Shown one piece after another: positions 53,813-64,000 of a stretch of DNA of 64,000 nucleotides. The notes under the pieces are model-generated. The model saw nothing but the letters and a program-made list of their open reading frames with translations. It was not told the origin of the DNA and made no database searches. The number at the start of each line of letters is the position of its first letter. Positions within the stretch are counted from its first letter, which is position 1. Position numbers and translations under genes: made by a program. Source of the DNA: Morella rubra (Eukaryota > Streptophyta > Magnoliopsida > Fagales > Myricaceae); NCBI GenBank assembly GCA_003952965.2, contig CM025853.1, forward strand, positions 18,373,110 to 18,437,109. The letters run 5' to 3'.

Positions 53813-55329
53813 TGTCATACCCCGAGCTTTTAAACATCACATACATATTGTCTATGATATCTTGTTTGTGATTAGTAGTGCATTAGGGGGTATTTAGTGA
53901 CTAAGAGAGAGTATTTAGTACTTGAGATACTAAGTTCGAAACCTTGATTAGGACATGATTTAGTGAGAATTGGAGTTCACATGCAACTGAGTTATTGTTC
54001 AAGAGATTGAGGAGTACGCATTGGATCAATTTATTTTGTAAGCTAGTATGTCGTTTTTATCTTGAAACCTTGATTAGGACATGATTAAGTGAGATTTGGA
54101 GTTCGCGTGCAACTAGGTTGTTGTTCAGAATGTTGAGGAAGCTTGTATTGGATCAATTTAATTTTTTAAGCAAGTAGGATGTTTTTGTCTCGAAAACCGA
54201 ACCACATAATTTTTATTCTTTTAATATGTTGGGAGTTCATCCTCTAGTTTATGGTCAAATTTGGAGACCTTTTATTTTTTGGAGCAAGTAGGTCGATTTC
54301 TCAGGAGCAAATAGGTTGATTTGTGATTATCGGAAGATTAGTGAAATGATTAGCAAAACTTAGCCATTAAGAAAGGAAATTTCAACTGCCCTAGAGAGTG
54401 ACATATGTGAGAGCTAGATAGCACAACAAATCGAAGCTAGAAGCACGAAAAATCGATGCAAAAAGCACAACCAAAAAGGCTAGGACCTAGGTAGCTCGAG
54501 GTGTCGACCATTGGTGGACCTAGGCGGTGACTCACCCAAGCTATAGTGAGAATTTCGGCCATAGGCATGCTCAGCAGCTGCTTAGGGTGGTTGAGTGTAA
54601 TCACACGGTCAATGTAGCCTTTTGAGTCACGAACTAGCCTAGACACGTGTCGCGATGTGACGGATCAAGCTTGACTAAAAATAGGGGGTGGCCAGCCATT
54701 TAAACTTACACCATCTCATCCTAAATTGTGAGTTAAAGCTTGAGATTAGTAGTGAAGTGAAGTTGAAGCAAGAAGGAAGGAATCGATTAAGAGAAGTTTA
54801 GCAAAGATCAAACACGCTTGATTTCGATTCAAATTTTCAAGATGATTATTGTAAACTTACACCATCTCACCGTTGTTTGTTAAATATTTCTTTAGGAGAT
54901 GTATGAGGTTTATTTAGGTGAGTTCACCAAAGCCATTCAACATGGCTTTATCACTCTGGAGCTGACCTTTCAAGTCTATGTCAAACGTGACCTAGATGTC
55001 CTAATAGAGGGGCGGGGCCATAGGTGAATTACACCGCACTCTAATAATTAGGTCAACATCTCAGACTTGAATAACACGGATGACGTAGATTAGGGATCTT
55101 CAGTTTTATGCTTTCTTAGTTTTTCTGCTGCAGTTTTCTTTTTAGTATGAACATTATAGAAAGTTGGTCCTCTTTTGTAATACCTTGGTATTAATAAAAG
55201 GTCCTTCGTGTGTTTTGCTTAGTATCTTGTTGCTTTGTCGATCTTCCCATAGGCCGTAACCTCAACTTTAATAGCTGTGTCCATTAGTATAAGACAACGC
55301 TTGAGGTCTTCATAGTCCGGGCTATTACA
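53813..55329 (+). repeat. 5' LTR of the chromovirus
   Basis: 1517 bases from TGTCATACCCCGAGC to GGGCTATTACA. The inner half (about 54840-55329) differs strongly from the 3' LTR beyond about 62828, so one copy has been rearranged. Directly repeated blocks inside start AACCTTGATTAGGACATGAT (53941 and 54066). Confidence 0.9.
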
Positions 55330-55510
55330 GATGGTATCAGAGCTATGTTTTAGGGAAGCAAGGATAGTTAGTAGAACCTAAGAAAATGAGAGTGTTAGGA
55401 TAAGTACTACCTCGTTAGTAAGCTTCGTATGATCATAGGAATAATATGATATTTTCCTTATCTTGTGGTAATTTTGAAGTTTATAACCTACCTTTATGTT
55501 TCAAGAGATA

Positions 55511-56140
55511 ATGGCAGCTAGAAGGAATAGAGATAGAGGGGGGAGAACTTGTATGAGTACCTTATACACCTTAAGTCAGGGAGCAAGGTCGTAGCTGAGT
55601 ATGCTGCTAAGTTTATAGAATTTTCTTGATTTGCTTTATATATGATTCTTAATGAGGGTAGGAAATCCCGTAAGTTTGAAAGAGGATTACAGTCATGTAT
55701 TAAGGAAAGAGTCTGTTGCCATAAGGTCTAGAATTTTCAGCAGTTAGTTGATAGAGCCTAGATTGTGGAACGTACTTTACAAGAGTGTGCTGTTATTAAT
55801 GAGCAAAATAAGAAATGCTCTTTCCAAGTGAATCAATTCCAAGGACAGTCATTAGGAAAGAGAGGAAGAGGTACTTATGGAAATAGGGGCAATGGGCAAG
55901 GGGATAGAAGGAATGGTCATAGTGCTGCAAGAATAGTTTGTTTTACTTGCAGAAAGCTATGGCATTTTTCTCGAGATTGTAAAGTGAAGTAGGGATTTCG
56001 TCAGAATGTGCGTGGTAATCAAGTTACTTATCCCGGTAACAATCAGAGAGGAAACCCTAGTAATAATCCAGGAAATCAACAGAGCGGAACTAGACCAGCA
56101 AGAGTGTTTGCTCTAAATGTGGAGGAAGCAGAGTAGGATG
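55511..56140 (+). pseudogene. gag: chromovirus gag
   Basis: ATG at 55511 (MAARRNRDRGG). Most of the N-terminal gag is missing: after about 15 residues the sequence jumps to SKVVAEYAAKFIEFS, the end of the gag core (about 55580). This is followed by MILNEGRKSRKFERGLQSCI, LVDRA, VERTLQECAVINEQNKK, a basic GKRGRGTYGNRGNGQGDRRN stretch and the zinc knuckle CFTCRKLWHFSRDC (about 55939-55980). Stops occur near 55627, 55720 and 55989. An internal deletion of some 600 bases near 55545 is inferred from the usual gag length. Confidence 0.85.
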
Positions 56141-56707
56141 AGAATGTGGTGACAGGTACTTTTTCCCTTTCTTGTGGATTAGTAACTGTGTTGTTGGATA
56201 CTGGTGCTACGCATTCTTTTATTTCATAGAAATTGGATTATTGGTAGAACCTTTATTTTTAGACTTGATGTGGTAACTCCGTTGGGGATAAGTAGCAGGA
56301 TAGAGATTCCCTTTAGATTTGAAAATCCTAGATTTGGGTTCTTTTATGTGATTCTTGGCATGGATTGGTTATCTGGTTATCATGTGACATTAGATTGTCA
56401 TGCAAAGGAAGTGAGTTTATTTGTACCTGGACCTTAAAGAATTCATTCAGGAGTGCCAAGAAAGTGATTCCTAGACCAAGCAGGGAATTTCCTCAGGTAC
56501 GATTAATATCTGCATTGAAAGCTTGGAAAAGTGTAGTGAATGGAGCTTAGACTTTTCTAGTTTCAATTGTTGGAGTTCAAGAGGAAGAAAAGAAATTAGA
56601 AACCATACAGTTATTTGTGAGTATCAAGATGTCTTTCCAGAAGAACTACCCAGATTACCATTGGTAATAGAAATTGAATTTGAAATTTCATTGGTACCAG
56701 ATACTGC
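56141..56707 (+). pseudogene. pol: chromovirus protease and RT start
   Basis: Aspartic protease with VLLDTGATHSFIS (about 56186-56226), a stop, then VTPLGISSRIEIPF and FYVILGMDWLSGYHVTLDCH (56345-56404), the usual ILGMDWL block. A linker and the RT entry region EYQDVFPEELPRLPLVIEIE and FEISLVPDTA (56620-56707) follow. The reading breaks at ACTGC, where solo LTR C is inserted, and resumes at 57492. Several frameshifts are present. Confidence 0.88.
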
Positions 56708-57491
56708 TGATGGAGATCAAGGCACCGTTTCGAAAGATCTCGTTCAAGTACCAATTGGGCCAGTTACGAGAGCACGGGTAAAGAAGTTCAAGGATGTACT
56801 CAACGGACTTGTTTAAGAGTTATGGGCTCAAGCGAATTTGTGGAAGCCCATTGAACATGATCCACGTGGGCCACAAAGAACGGTCACCTTGATTCAAGTT
56901 CTAGAAGGATCTCTATTCTAGGCACCCAAATCAGCTTCAAGTTGGAAAGAAATATTTTTGGGGCTCTTCTAGAAGGATCTCTATTCTAGGCGCCCAAAAT
57001 CCTTCCTTTTATGGCTTGCACTCCTTATTGAGCTCTTCATTTTAGGTGCCATTTTGTTTCCTTTCTTGGCTCTTGTAGGCGCCAACTTTTATTGCCTTTT
57101 TAGTGTGTTTTGTTTTAGGCGTGTTAGGCTTTATTTCCTTCTCTAATTTCGGGTTTAATTAGGTTTTCTTGTTAGGGATATTTTCCTTGTAACGTTTAGC
57201 CTTTAAATAGGAGCCTTTGCTTTGTAATTCGGCAGACATTGATTATTCAAAATTGTGAGGATTAATTCTCTTTGGTTCTTTGAAGAACTTCTCGAACTTA
57301 TCGGGATTTCCCGTGGCGTTCAACTTGACTTATCAAACGGAATTTCCATCACCGTTTGTGGCGTCTTCCTTATACCAAGGTTCTTTTTTTCATAAACAAC
57401 GGGTCGAGGTCTTCCATTCGAATCAGTCCTAGAACGATCTTGGGTTTCCTTTCGTTGTTGGGTCTCGTTATTCTTGGCGAGGTTCACATCA
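56708..57491 (+). repeat. solo LTR family C, copy 3
   Basis: 784 bases, TGATGGAGATCAAGG to GGTTCACATCA, flanked by a 5-bp duplication ACTGC (56703-56707 and 57492-57496). It is inverted relative to the pair at 9791-11338. GGCGCC-type sites (GGCGCCAACT near 57079, GGCGCCC near 56988 and variants) precede TTTAAATA (57202-57209). The first 105 bases are open (VSKDLVQVPIGPVTRARVKK), stopping at TAA near 56814. Confidence 0.93.
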
Positions 57492-59001
57492 ACTGCACCT
57501 TTGTCTAAAGCTCTATATAGGATGGCCCCAGCTGAACTAAAGGAATTAAAGGAACAACTACAAGATTTATTGCAAAAATGATATATTAGAACTAGTGTTT
57601 CACCTTGGGGAGCTCCAGTGTTATTTGTGAAAAAGAAGGATGGCACTATGAGAATGTGCATAAACATCGAGAGCTGAATAATTATCCTTTACCTAGGATT
57701 GATGATTTGTTTGATCAATTGAAGGGTACTGAAATATTTTCTAAGATTGATCTCAGGTCAAGATATCATCAATTGAGAATCAGGAAGGAGGATATACCAA
57801 AGACAGCTTTTCGTACCAGGTATGGCCATTACGAATTCCTTGGTAATGCCTTTTGGATTAACAAATGCTCCTGTTGCATTTATGGATTTGATGCAAAGGG
57901 TATTTAGAGATTTTCTGGATCATTTTGTGGTTGTATTCATTGATGATATATTGATATACTCTAGGAGTAAGGAAAAGCATGAGAATAATTTGAGGTTGGT
58001 TTTGCAAAGATTGAGGGATGAACAGTTATATGCTAAGTTCTCAAAATGTGACTTTTGGTTAAAGGAAGTAGCATTCCTAGGACATATTATTTCGAGTGAA
58101 GGTATATCAGTTGATCTAAGAAAAGTAGAGGCAGTTTATACTTGGCCAAGACCTATTACAGTCCATGATATTAGAAGTTTTCTTAGATTTGCTGGATATT
58201 ATCGTAGATTTGTAGAAGGATTTTCAAAATTGACATCACCTCTGACAGCATTGATAAAGAAGAATGCTAAGTTTATATGGATGGAGGAATGTGAGCAAAG
58301 TTTTCGGGAGTTGAAAGGTAGACTGATTACTGCACCTATTTTAGCTTTATCTAAGGAATCAGAAGCATAGGTTATTTATACTGATGCCTCAAGGACAGGT
58401 TTAGGCGGGTATTGATGCAAGAAGGAAAAGTTATCACATATGCATCACGACAGCTTAAAACTCACAAGAAGAATTACCCCACTCACAATTTAGAATTGGT
58501 AGCTGTAGTGTTTGCACTGAAACTTCAGAGACATTATCTGTCTGGAGTTAAGTGTGAAATCTATACAAATCATAAGAGTTTGAAATATTTCTTTACTCAG
58601 AATGAGTTGAATATGAGAGAGAAGAGATGGTTGGAGTTAAGCAAGGACTATGATTGTACCATCAATTATCACCTGGGAAGGCAAATGTTGTGGCAGATGC
58701 CTTGAGTAGAAAGTTTGAGGAAGGAAAAGAAAGAAGTCGGAAGTTGTCTCTTTAATTGGAAAAGGATATGGAAAGGAATGAGATTGAATTACTTTTGGAT
58801 GAGGAAGTGAAACAATTGAATGCATTGACAATTCAATCTTCATTACAGGATCGGATTAAGGATGGGCAGGCTCAAGACCCAATAGTTAAAGAACTTATGG
58901 ATTCAAAATCAGAGGTAACGATTAGGACTCATGGACTAGCATACTTTAGAGATAGGATAGTGGTTCCAGATAATAAGGAGATTAAGGAACTAATACTATA
59001 G
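57492..59001 (+). pseudogene. pol: chromovirus RT and RNase H
   Basis: Begins YRMAPAELKELKEQLQDLL, then [80 protein letters not shown] (catalytic FIDD/YxDD-type block near 57936-57950), [20 protein letters not shown] and [20 protein letters not shown]. RNase H follows ([39 protein letters not shown]). Shifts near 57650, 57850 and 58400 break the frame. The segment to 59001 holds the linker before integrase (FRDRIVVPDNKEIKELIL). Confidence 0.92.
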
Positions 59002-61746
59002 GAAAGCTCATAGGTCAAAGTATTCAATGCATCCAGGTTCCACAAGGATGTACCAAGATTTGAAAGCTAAGTTTTGGTGGCCTGGGATGAAAAAGGAGAT
59101 AGTAGAATTTGTGTTAGCCCAAGGTTGTTTTGCAAAACAATCTATTTTTTATTTTGATGATAACAAAAATTCTAAGTTTTGAAGACTTTTAGATTTTATA
59201 TTGTCAATCCACTTTTCTAAAGGATTTATTTCAAATATTGAGGTTATCTCTCTAAAATATTTCTAAGTGGACTTGAACACCATTACACAAGTTGATAGAT
59301 CAATTTTTCATGTTGTAGGTGTTTAAAGAAGTGTTGAATGGATTGGACACTTTCAAGATGCTAAATTTTCTCTCCAGCATTGAATGTGTCGACACATTGA
59401 AGACTAGTGTCACACATTGCATTGACACCCGAGACAACATTTTCAGACTAAGTTCATGGTGTCGACACATTGTAGTGTCAACACATTGCACTGTCTCCTG
59501 AGAGAACATCTCCAGATCAAACTTTTGATGTGTCAACACATGCTGACTATGTGTCGACACATACCACGATTTTGTAGATATTCTGGAACGACGTCAGCTC
59601 ATCTAAAATGGTTCAAAATGACTTGGGTACCCCTCCAACGGTACAATAAAGCTACTTGAAGACCGTTGAAGTCCTTGAGGCTATTTATAGAACGAGATAG
59701 AGAGAGAAAGAAGAGATTGCATCATCTAGAGAGAGAAATTGCCAAATTCAAAGAAATCCTCTGCTGAATCTTTCAAGACCAAAGCTTTAATTGTTGAATC
59801 TTCTTCTCTTGCTTATCATTGATGATCTAGCCTTCAAAGAGAGAGAAATTTCTTGAAGAAGAGAAAAGGAACTTGCAAATACTCTTTTTGCCCTAACTTC
59901 TAGAGAGAAAGTGCTTTGAAGAAGAGGGAAAACCGTATCTAACAAGAAAGCTTGTGCTCCCACCTGCCAAACATTTAGCTTTCCTTTGAGAATCTTGTCT
60001 TATTGCACTCTATTGAGCTTTTCACTTGCTGATTTGGCTTAGAGAGCCATTCCACACTTTTGAGCTTTCATTAGCTTATTCAGCTTAGAGAGCCATTCAT
60101 TGTTATTCCTTTGTATCCATCGTTTTGGAAAACACTTGAGTGTTGGGTAAACACTTGTCCTACTTGTGAGAGTAGAAGAAATCCCTTGGATTTTGGGATT
60201 TGTGAAAGAGTTAAAGCGTGAGCTCGAAAAACGCTTTGTAAAGGTTCCTTAGCACCCCGAAAGCTAAATTGTATTTGCTATTTGGAGAATAGTGAAGGAA
60301 GCCCAAGGAAGTCAATAGCCTTGGGGGTGGACGTAGGCAAGTGTTGGCCGAACCACCTAAAATACGGTGTCGTCTCTCTAACTTTATCTCTCTTACTTTT
60401 CAGTACAATTTCATACTTTGTGGAGATTTATGCTTTATCATTTATTGCTTATATTTAGCATAGCATTAAACACTTTCAGATCATCATTCTTATTTGTTAA
60501 AGAGGGGTAATTTTCAGATCTGCGTTTTTATCAAAAAAGAGCTAAATTTTTGATAAACCCAATTCACCCCCCCCCCCTTGGGTTGTTATTTAAACTCACA
60601 ATTTGTTAGTAAATGTTTGATTTTTCAACAAGTGAAAGCTGAACATCAGAAACCTGCACGATTGTTACAACCCCTACAAATCCCAATGTGGAAATGAGAT
60701 GAGATTGCTATGGATTTTGTAGTTGGGTTACCAAGAGCATTGACTGGACAAGATGCTATCTAGGTTGTCATAGATCATTTGAAAAAATCAGCTCATTTCA
60801 TTCCTATTAAGGTTAGTTATACTTCTAAGAAGTTGGCTGAGTTATACATTAAGGAAATTGTATGACTTCAAGGAATACCTAGTTCTATAGTATCTGATCG
60901 GGATACGAGATTTTCCTCGAGAATTTGGAATGGATCAAAAAGCATTAGGTTCCCAATTGAAGTTTAGTACTGCATTTCATCCTTAAACTAATGGTCAATC
61001 AGAAAGAGTCATTCAGATCTTAGAGGATATGTTGAGAGCTTGTATTTTAGAATTAAAAGGATCTTGGATTCAATATTTACCATTGGTAGAATTTGCTTAT
61101 AACAATACATATCAGACCAGTATTCAGATGGCACCATACGAAGCTCCTTAAGGGCAGAAATGTAGAACGCCTTTGTTTTGGGATGAAGTAGGAGAAAGGA
61201 AAATGATTGGATTTGACCTAATCCAAAGGACATGTGAAAAGGTAGAACTAATCAAGGACAAATTGAAGGTGGCTCAGAGTAGACAAAAGAGTTATGCTGA
61301 TAATCGTAGACGACCATTAAAGTTTGAGGAAGGGGATAAGTATTCTTGAAGGTGATTCCTATGAAAGGAGTTAAGAGATTTGGGAAAAAGGGAAAGTTGA
61401 GTCCCCGATATGTTGGACCTTTTGAGATACTACGTAAGGTAGTAGTGACAGATTATTAGTTAGCCTTACCGCCATAATTGGAAGGAGTTCATGATACCTT
61501 CCATATTTCTATGTTGTGAAAACATGTTCAAGATCCTTCCCATGTGATAGATTATATGCCTTTACAACTAGCAAAGAACTTAACCTATCAGGAGCAACCT
61601 GTGGCGATATTAGATAGAAAAGATCAAGAGCTGCGTAACAGGAAGATTCCTTTAGTGAAAGTGTTATGCAGAGTCATGATATCACTGAAGCTTCATGGGA
61701 GTTAGAGGCAGACATGCGTGACAAGTATCCTCACTTGTTTGACTAA
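59002..61746 (+). pseudogene. pol: chromovirus integrase and chromodomain
   Basis: HHCC zinc-finger part AHRSKYSMHPGSTRMYQDLK and FWWPGMKKEIVEFV (59002-59111), then solo LTR B, then the remaining half with KCLIFQQVKAEHQKP (second zinc cysteine replaced by F), WDEIAMDFVVGLPRA, VVIDHLKKSAHFIPIKVSYT and SSIVSDRDTRF (D, D of the DDE core), KNTYQTSIQMAPYEA-type block and EGDK. The end, PVAILDRKDQELRNRKIPLV, HDITEASWELEADMRDKYP and HLFD-stop, fits a chromodomain, which can direct integration to particular chromatin. Stops near 60866, 60986 and elsewhere. Confidence 0.9.
59112..60600 (+). repeat. solo LTR of Sirevirus family B
   Basis: 1489 bases from TGTTAGCCCAAGG to TTTAAACTCACA with a perfect 5-bp duplication ATTTG (59107-59111 and 60601-60605). 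It has GTGTCGACAC at 59387-59396, 59459-59468 and 59551-59560 with TGTCAACACA variants between, a TATA box TATTTATA (59682-59689), and the conserved GTGGACGTAGGC / GCCGAACCACC block near 60327-60356. Removing it rejoins the chromovirus integrase (EIVEFV / SKCLIF). Confidence 0.95.
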
Positions 61747-61809
61747 CTGGTATGTCTCTTGTGTTATGTTTCAATTCCGAGGACGGAATTATTTCTAAGT
61801 GGGGGAGTA

Positions 61810-64000
61810 TGTCATACCCCGAGCTTTTAAACATCACATGCATATTGTCTATGAATCTTGTTTGTGATTAGTAGTGCATTAGAGGGTATTTAGTGACTAA
61901 GAGGGAGTATTTAATACTTGAGATACTAAGTTCAAAACCTTGATTAGGACATGATTTAGTGAGAATTGGAGTTCACATGCAACTGAGTTATTGTTCAAGA
62001 GATTGAGGAGTACGCATTGTATCAATTTATTTTGTAAGCTAGTAGGTCGTTATCTCGAAACCTTGATTAGGACATGATTAAGTGAGATTTGAAGTTCACG
62101 TGCAACTAGGTTGTTGTTCAGAATGTTGAGGAGCTCGTATTGGATCAATTTAATTTTTTAAGCAAGTAGGACGTTTTTGTCTCGAAAACCGAACCACATG
62201 ATTTTTATTCTTTTAATATGTTGGGAGTTCATCCACGAGTTTATGGTTCAAATTTGGAGACTTTTTATTTTTCGAAGGCAAGTAGGTCGATTTCTCGGGA
62301 GCAATTGGGTTGATTTGCGATTATCGGAAGATTAGTGAAACGATTAGCAAAACTTAGCCATTAAGAAAGGAAATTTTGGCTGCCCTAGAGAGTGACACAT
62401 GTGAGGGCTAGATAGCATGACAAGTCGAAGCTAGAAGCATGACAAATCGATGCAAAAAGCACGACAAAAAGGCTAGGACCTAGGTAGCTCAAGGTGTCGA
62501 CCACCAGTGGACCTAGGCAGCGATTCACCAAAGCTATAGTGAGAATTTCTGCTGTAGGCATGCTCAACAGCTGCTTAGGGTGGTTGGGTGTCGTCTCGAT
62601 GCAGCCTTTTGAGTCACCGAACTAGCCTAGACGTGTGTTCCGGCCATTTAAACTTACACCATTCATCCTAAATTGTGAGTTAAAGCTTGAGATTAGTAGT
62701 GAAGTGAAGTAGAAGCAAGAAGGAAAAATTGATTAAGAGAAGTTTAGCAAAGATCAAGCATGCTTAGGGTAAAGTTTAGTTGGTTATCTTTGATTTCGAT
62801 TCAAGTTTTCAAGATGATTATTGTGAATCTCTTGTCTTTATTATTCTAGCATCTCTTGATGTTATTAGTTTTTTCTATTGTTCCTATTGTTCTTCATGTG
62901 TGTTTTTGACAAAGAACAAGCTTTCTTTCGAAAAAGTATCATTTAAGTTGTTTTTCAACTTTGATCCGTTTCTTTTCAAAATTTCTTCCAAAAGTTTTTT
63001 TTCAAAGCTTGAACATTTTCTTTCCTTCTGATGTCAAAATTTATTTTCTACGGTGATTAAGCCTTTTTAACCGAGAAATCAAAGTGTTGTTTTTGCCTTC
63101 ACAACATTTTTTTGTTTTTATAATGTTCATATCATGATGTATGGGCGTTGACATACTTAACTTGTTGTTGGAAAGGAATTTGATGTTCAAGTATGATTAA
63201 GTGTTGCATATCATGATGATATGTATGGGCTTGACATGAGACATGCATACTTATACTGTGAAGACGTGACAGTACTGTGCACAAGAGGATGTGTTCACTT
63301 GTTCAATCCTTTACCGTATTCCTTGTTGCTCATTACAACTTCAATCTCTTCCACATTTTTTTCTTTAATGTTTTTTTCAAACTGTTTTGTTATGGAATTT
63401 TCTTATAAAATTTAGAACTTTTAGTAGAAGTGAAGTAGAAGCCTTTTCTTTGATTTGATTTTTTCAAGATGATTTTGTGATCTCTTGTGGTTATTAGCCT
63501 ATTGATATGCTGAAAAAGTATCATTTAAGTTGTTTTTCAACTTTGATGTTTTTTTTCAAAGCTTGAACATATTTCTTTCCTTCTGATTTCAATACTTTTC
63601 ATGTCAAAATTGATTTTCTAATGGTGATTAAGCCGTTTTTAACCAGAAATCAAAGTGTTGTTTTTGCCTTCACAACATTTTCCTTTGAGAATGTTTTATA
63701 ATGTCATATCATAAATGAGATGTATTTGATATGCATACTTAACTTGTATGTTGGAAAGGAATATTTTGATGTTCAAGTATGGTTAAGTGTTGCATATCAT
63801 GAATGATATGTATGGGCATTGACATGAGACATGCATACTTAACGTAATACTATGAAGACGTGACAGTACTGTGCACAAGAGGATGTGTTCACTTGTTGTG
63901 ACATTCTGGCCTCTCCGTTGTACGCGAAAGATCCTCTTTGAGGATACCGTATTCTACTTTGGGATAATGTCGCAAAATACGAACCATGTTCTACTCTAGG
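61810..64000 (+). repeat. 3' LTR of the chromovirus (runs off the window)
   Basis: Starts TGTCATACCCCGAGC and parallels the 5' LTR for about 1.0 kb (to about 62828). Beyond that it carries sequence absent from the 5' LTR, including a tandem duplication (62690-63900). The right end is outside the window. Predicted small ORFs in it are without motifs. Confidence 0.85.
62690..63900 (+). repeat. ~585-bp tandem duplication in the 3' LTR
   Basis: Two diverged copies offset by 582-594 bases. Shared markers are AAAAAGTATCATTTAAGTTG (62931 and 63513), AATCAAAGTGTTGTTTTTGC, GTTGGAAAGGAAT, AAGTGTTGCATATCATGA and GACGTGACAGTACTGTGCAC (63263 and 63857). Non-coding. Confidence 0.85.

Larger units (their letters stand above)
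53813..64000 (+). mobile_element. Ty3/gypsy chromovirus
   Basis: Plus-strand gypsy element: 5' LTR (53813-55329), primer site GATGGTATCAGAGC, gag with a zinc knuckle, protease, RT, RNase H, integrase, chromodomain-like end (stop near 61744-61746), purine tract AAGTGGGGGAGTA (about 61797-61809) and a 3' LTR starting at 61810 that runs out of the window. The pol is interrupted by solo LTRs of families C and B. Gene order with integrase after RNase H and a C-terminal chromodomain fits the Tekay/Del type of chromovirus. Confidence 0.92.

Overview
The window is plant nuclear DNA, most likely from a eudicot, and is almost entirely transposable-element sequence. No intact host gene was found. The only host-gene material is a decayed DEAD-box helicase (6062-9081) and two gene fragments carried inside a CACTA transposon: sucrose-phosphate synthase and an ATG1-type kinase. 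Evidence for a plant is the Sirevirus and other Ty1/copia elements, a chromovirus, an L1-type LINE with a DUF4283-like ORF, initiator-tRNA-Met primer sites (TGGTATCAGAGC), GT-AG introns and a Mutator-type MITE. The species cannot be named from sequence alone.

Layout. 1-5069: 3' half of Sirevirus family A on + (RT/RNase H, promoter-like spacer, env-like gene, 3' LTR). 5212-5850: Mutator-type MITE with a 9-bp target duplication. 6062-9081: helicase pseudogene on -. 9791-11338: two direct copies of LTR family C. 11339-14730: truncated Sirevirus family B on + (LTR end, gag, pro, integrase). 14731-30631: one LINE on -, split into five pieces by a Pack-CACTA (15808-19554), a near-complete copia element D (20507-25870) and solo LTRs E1 and E2, and cut at its 5' side by E3. 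32500-42724: degraded copia/Sirevirus-like element F on -, itself interrupted by a gag-only Sirevirus A' (37158-40901). 42725-53812: an AT-rich minisatellite split by an old B-like LTR, into which a complete 10.2-kb Sirevirus B (43193-53393, -) inserted. 53813-64000: chromovirus (Ty3/gypsy) on +, carrying solo LTRs of families C and B inside pol; its 3' LTR runs off the window.

Within a Sirevirus the order is LTR - gag - pro - integrase - RT/RNase H - spacer - env-like - polypurine tracts - LTR. In families A and B the pol-env spacer repeats the same short palindrome that lies upstream of the TATA box in that family's LTR (GGTCGACC in A, TGTCGACA in B). This suggests a second internal promoter for the env-like gene and is the most interesting regulatory signal here. 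Nearly all reading frames carry frameshifts or stops, so most coding entries are called pseudogenes.
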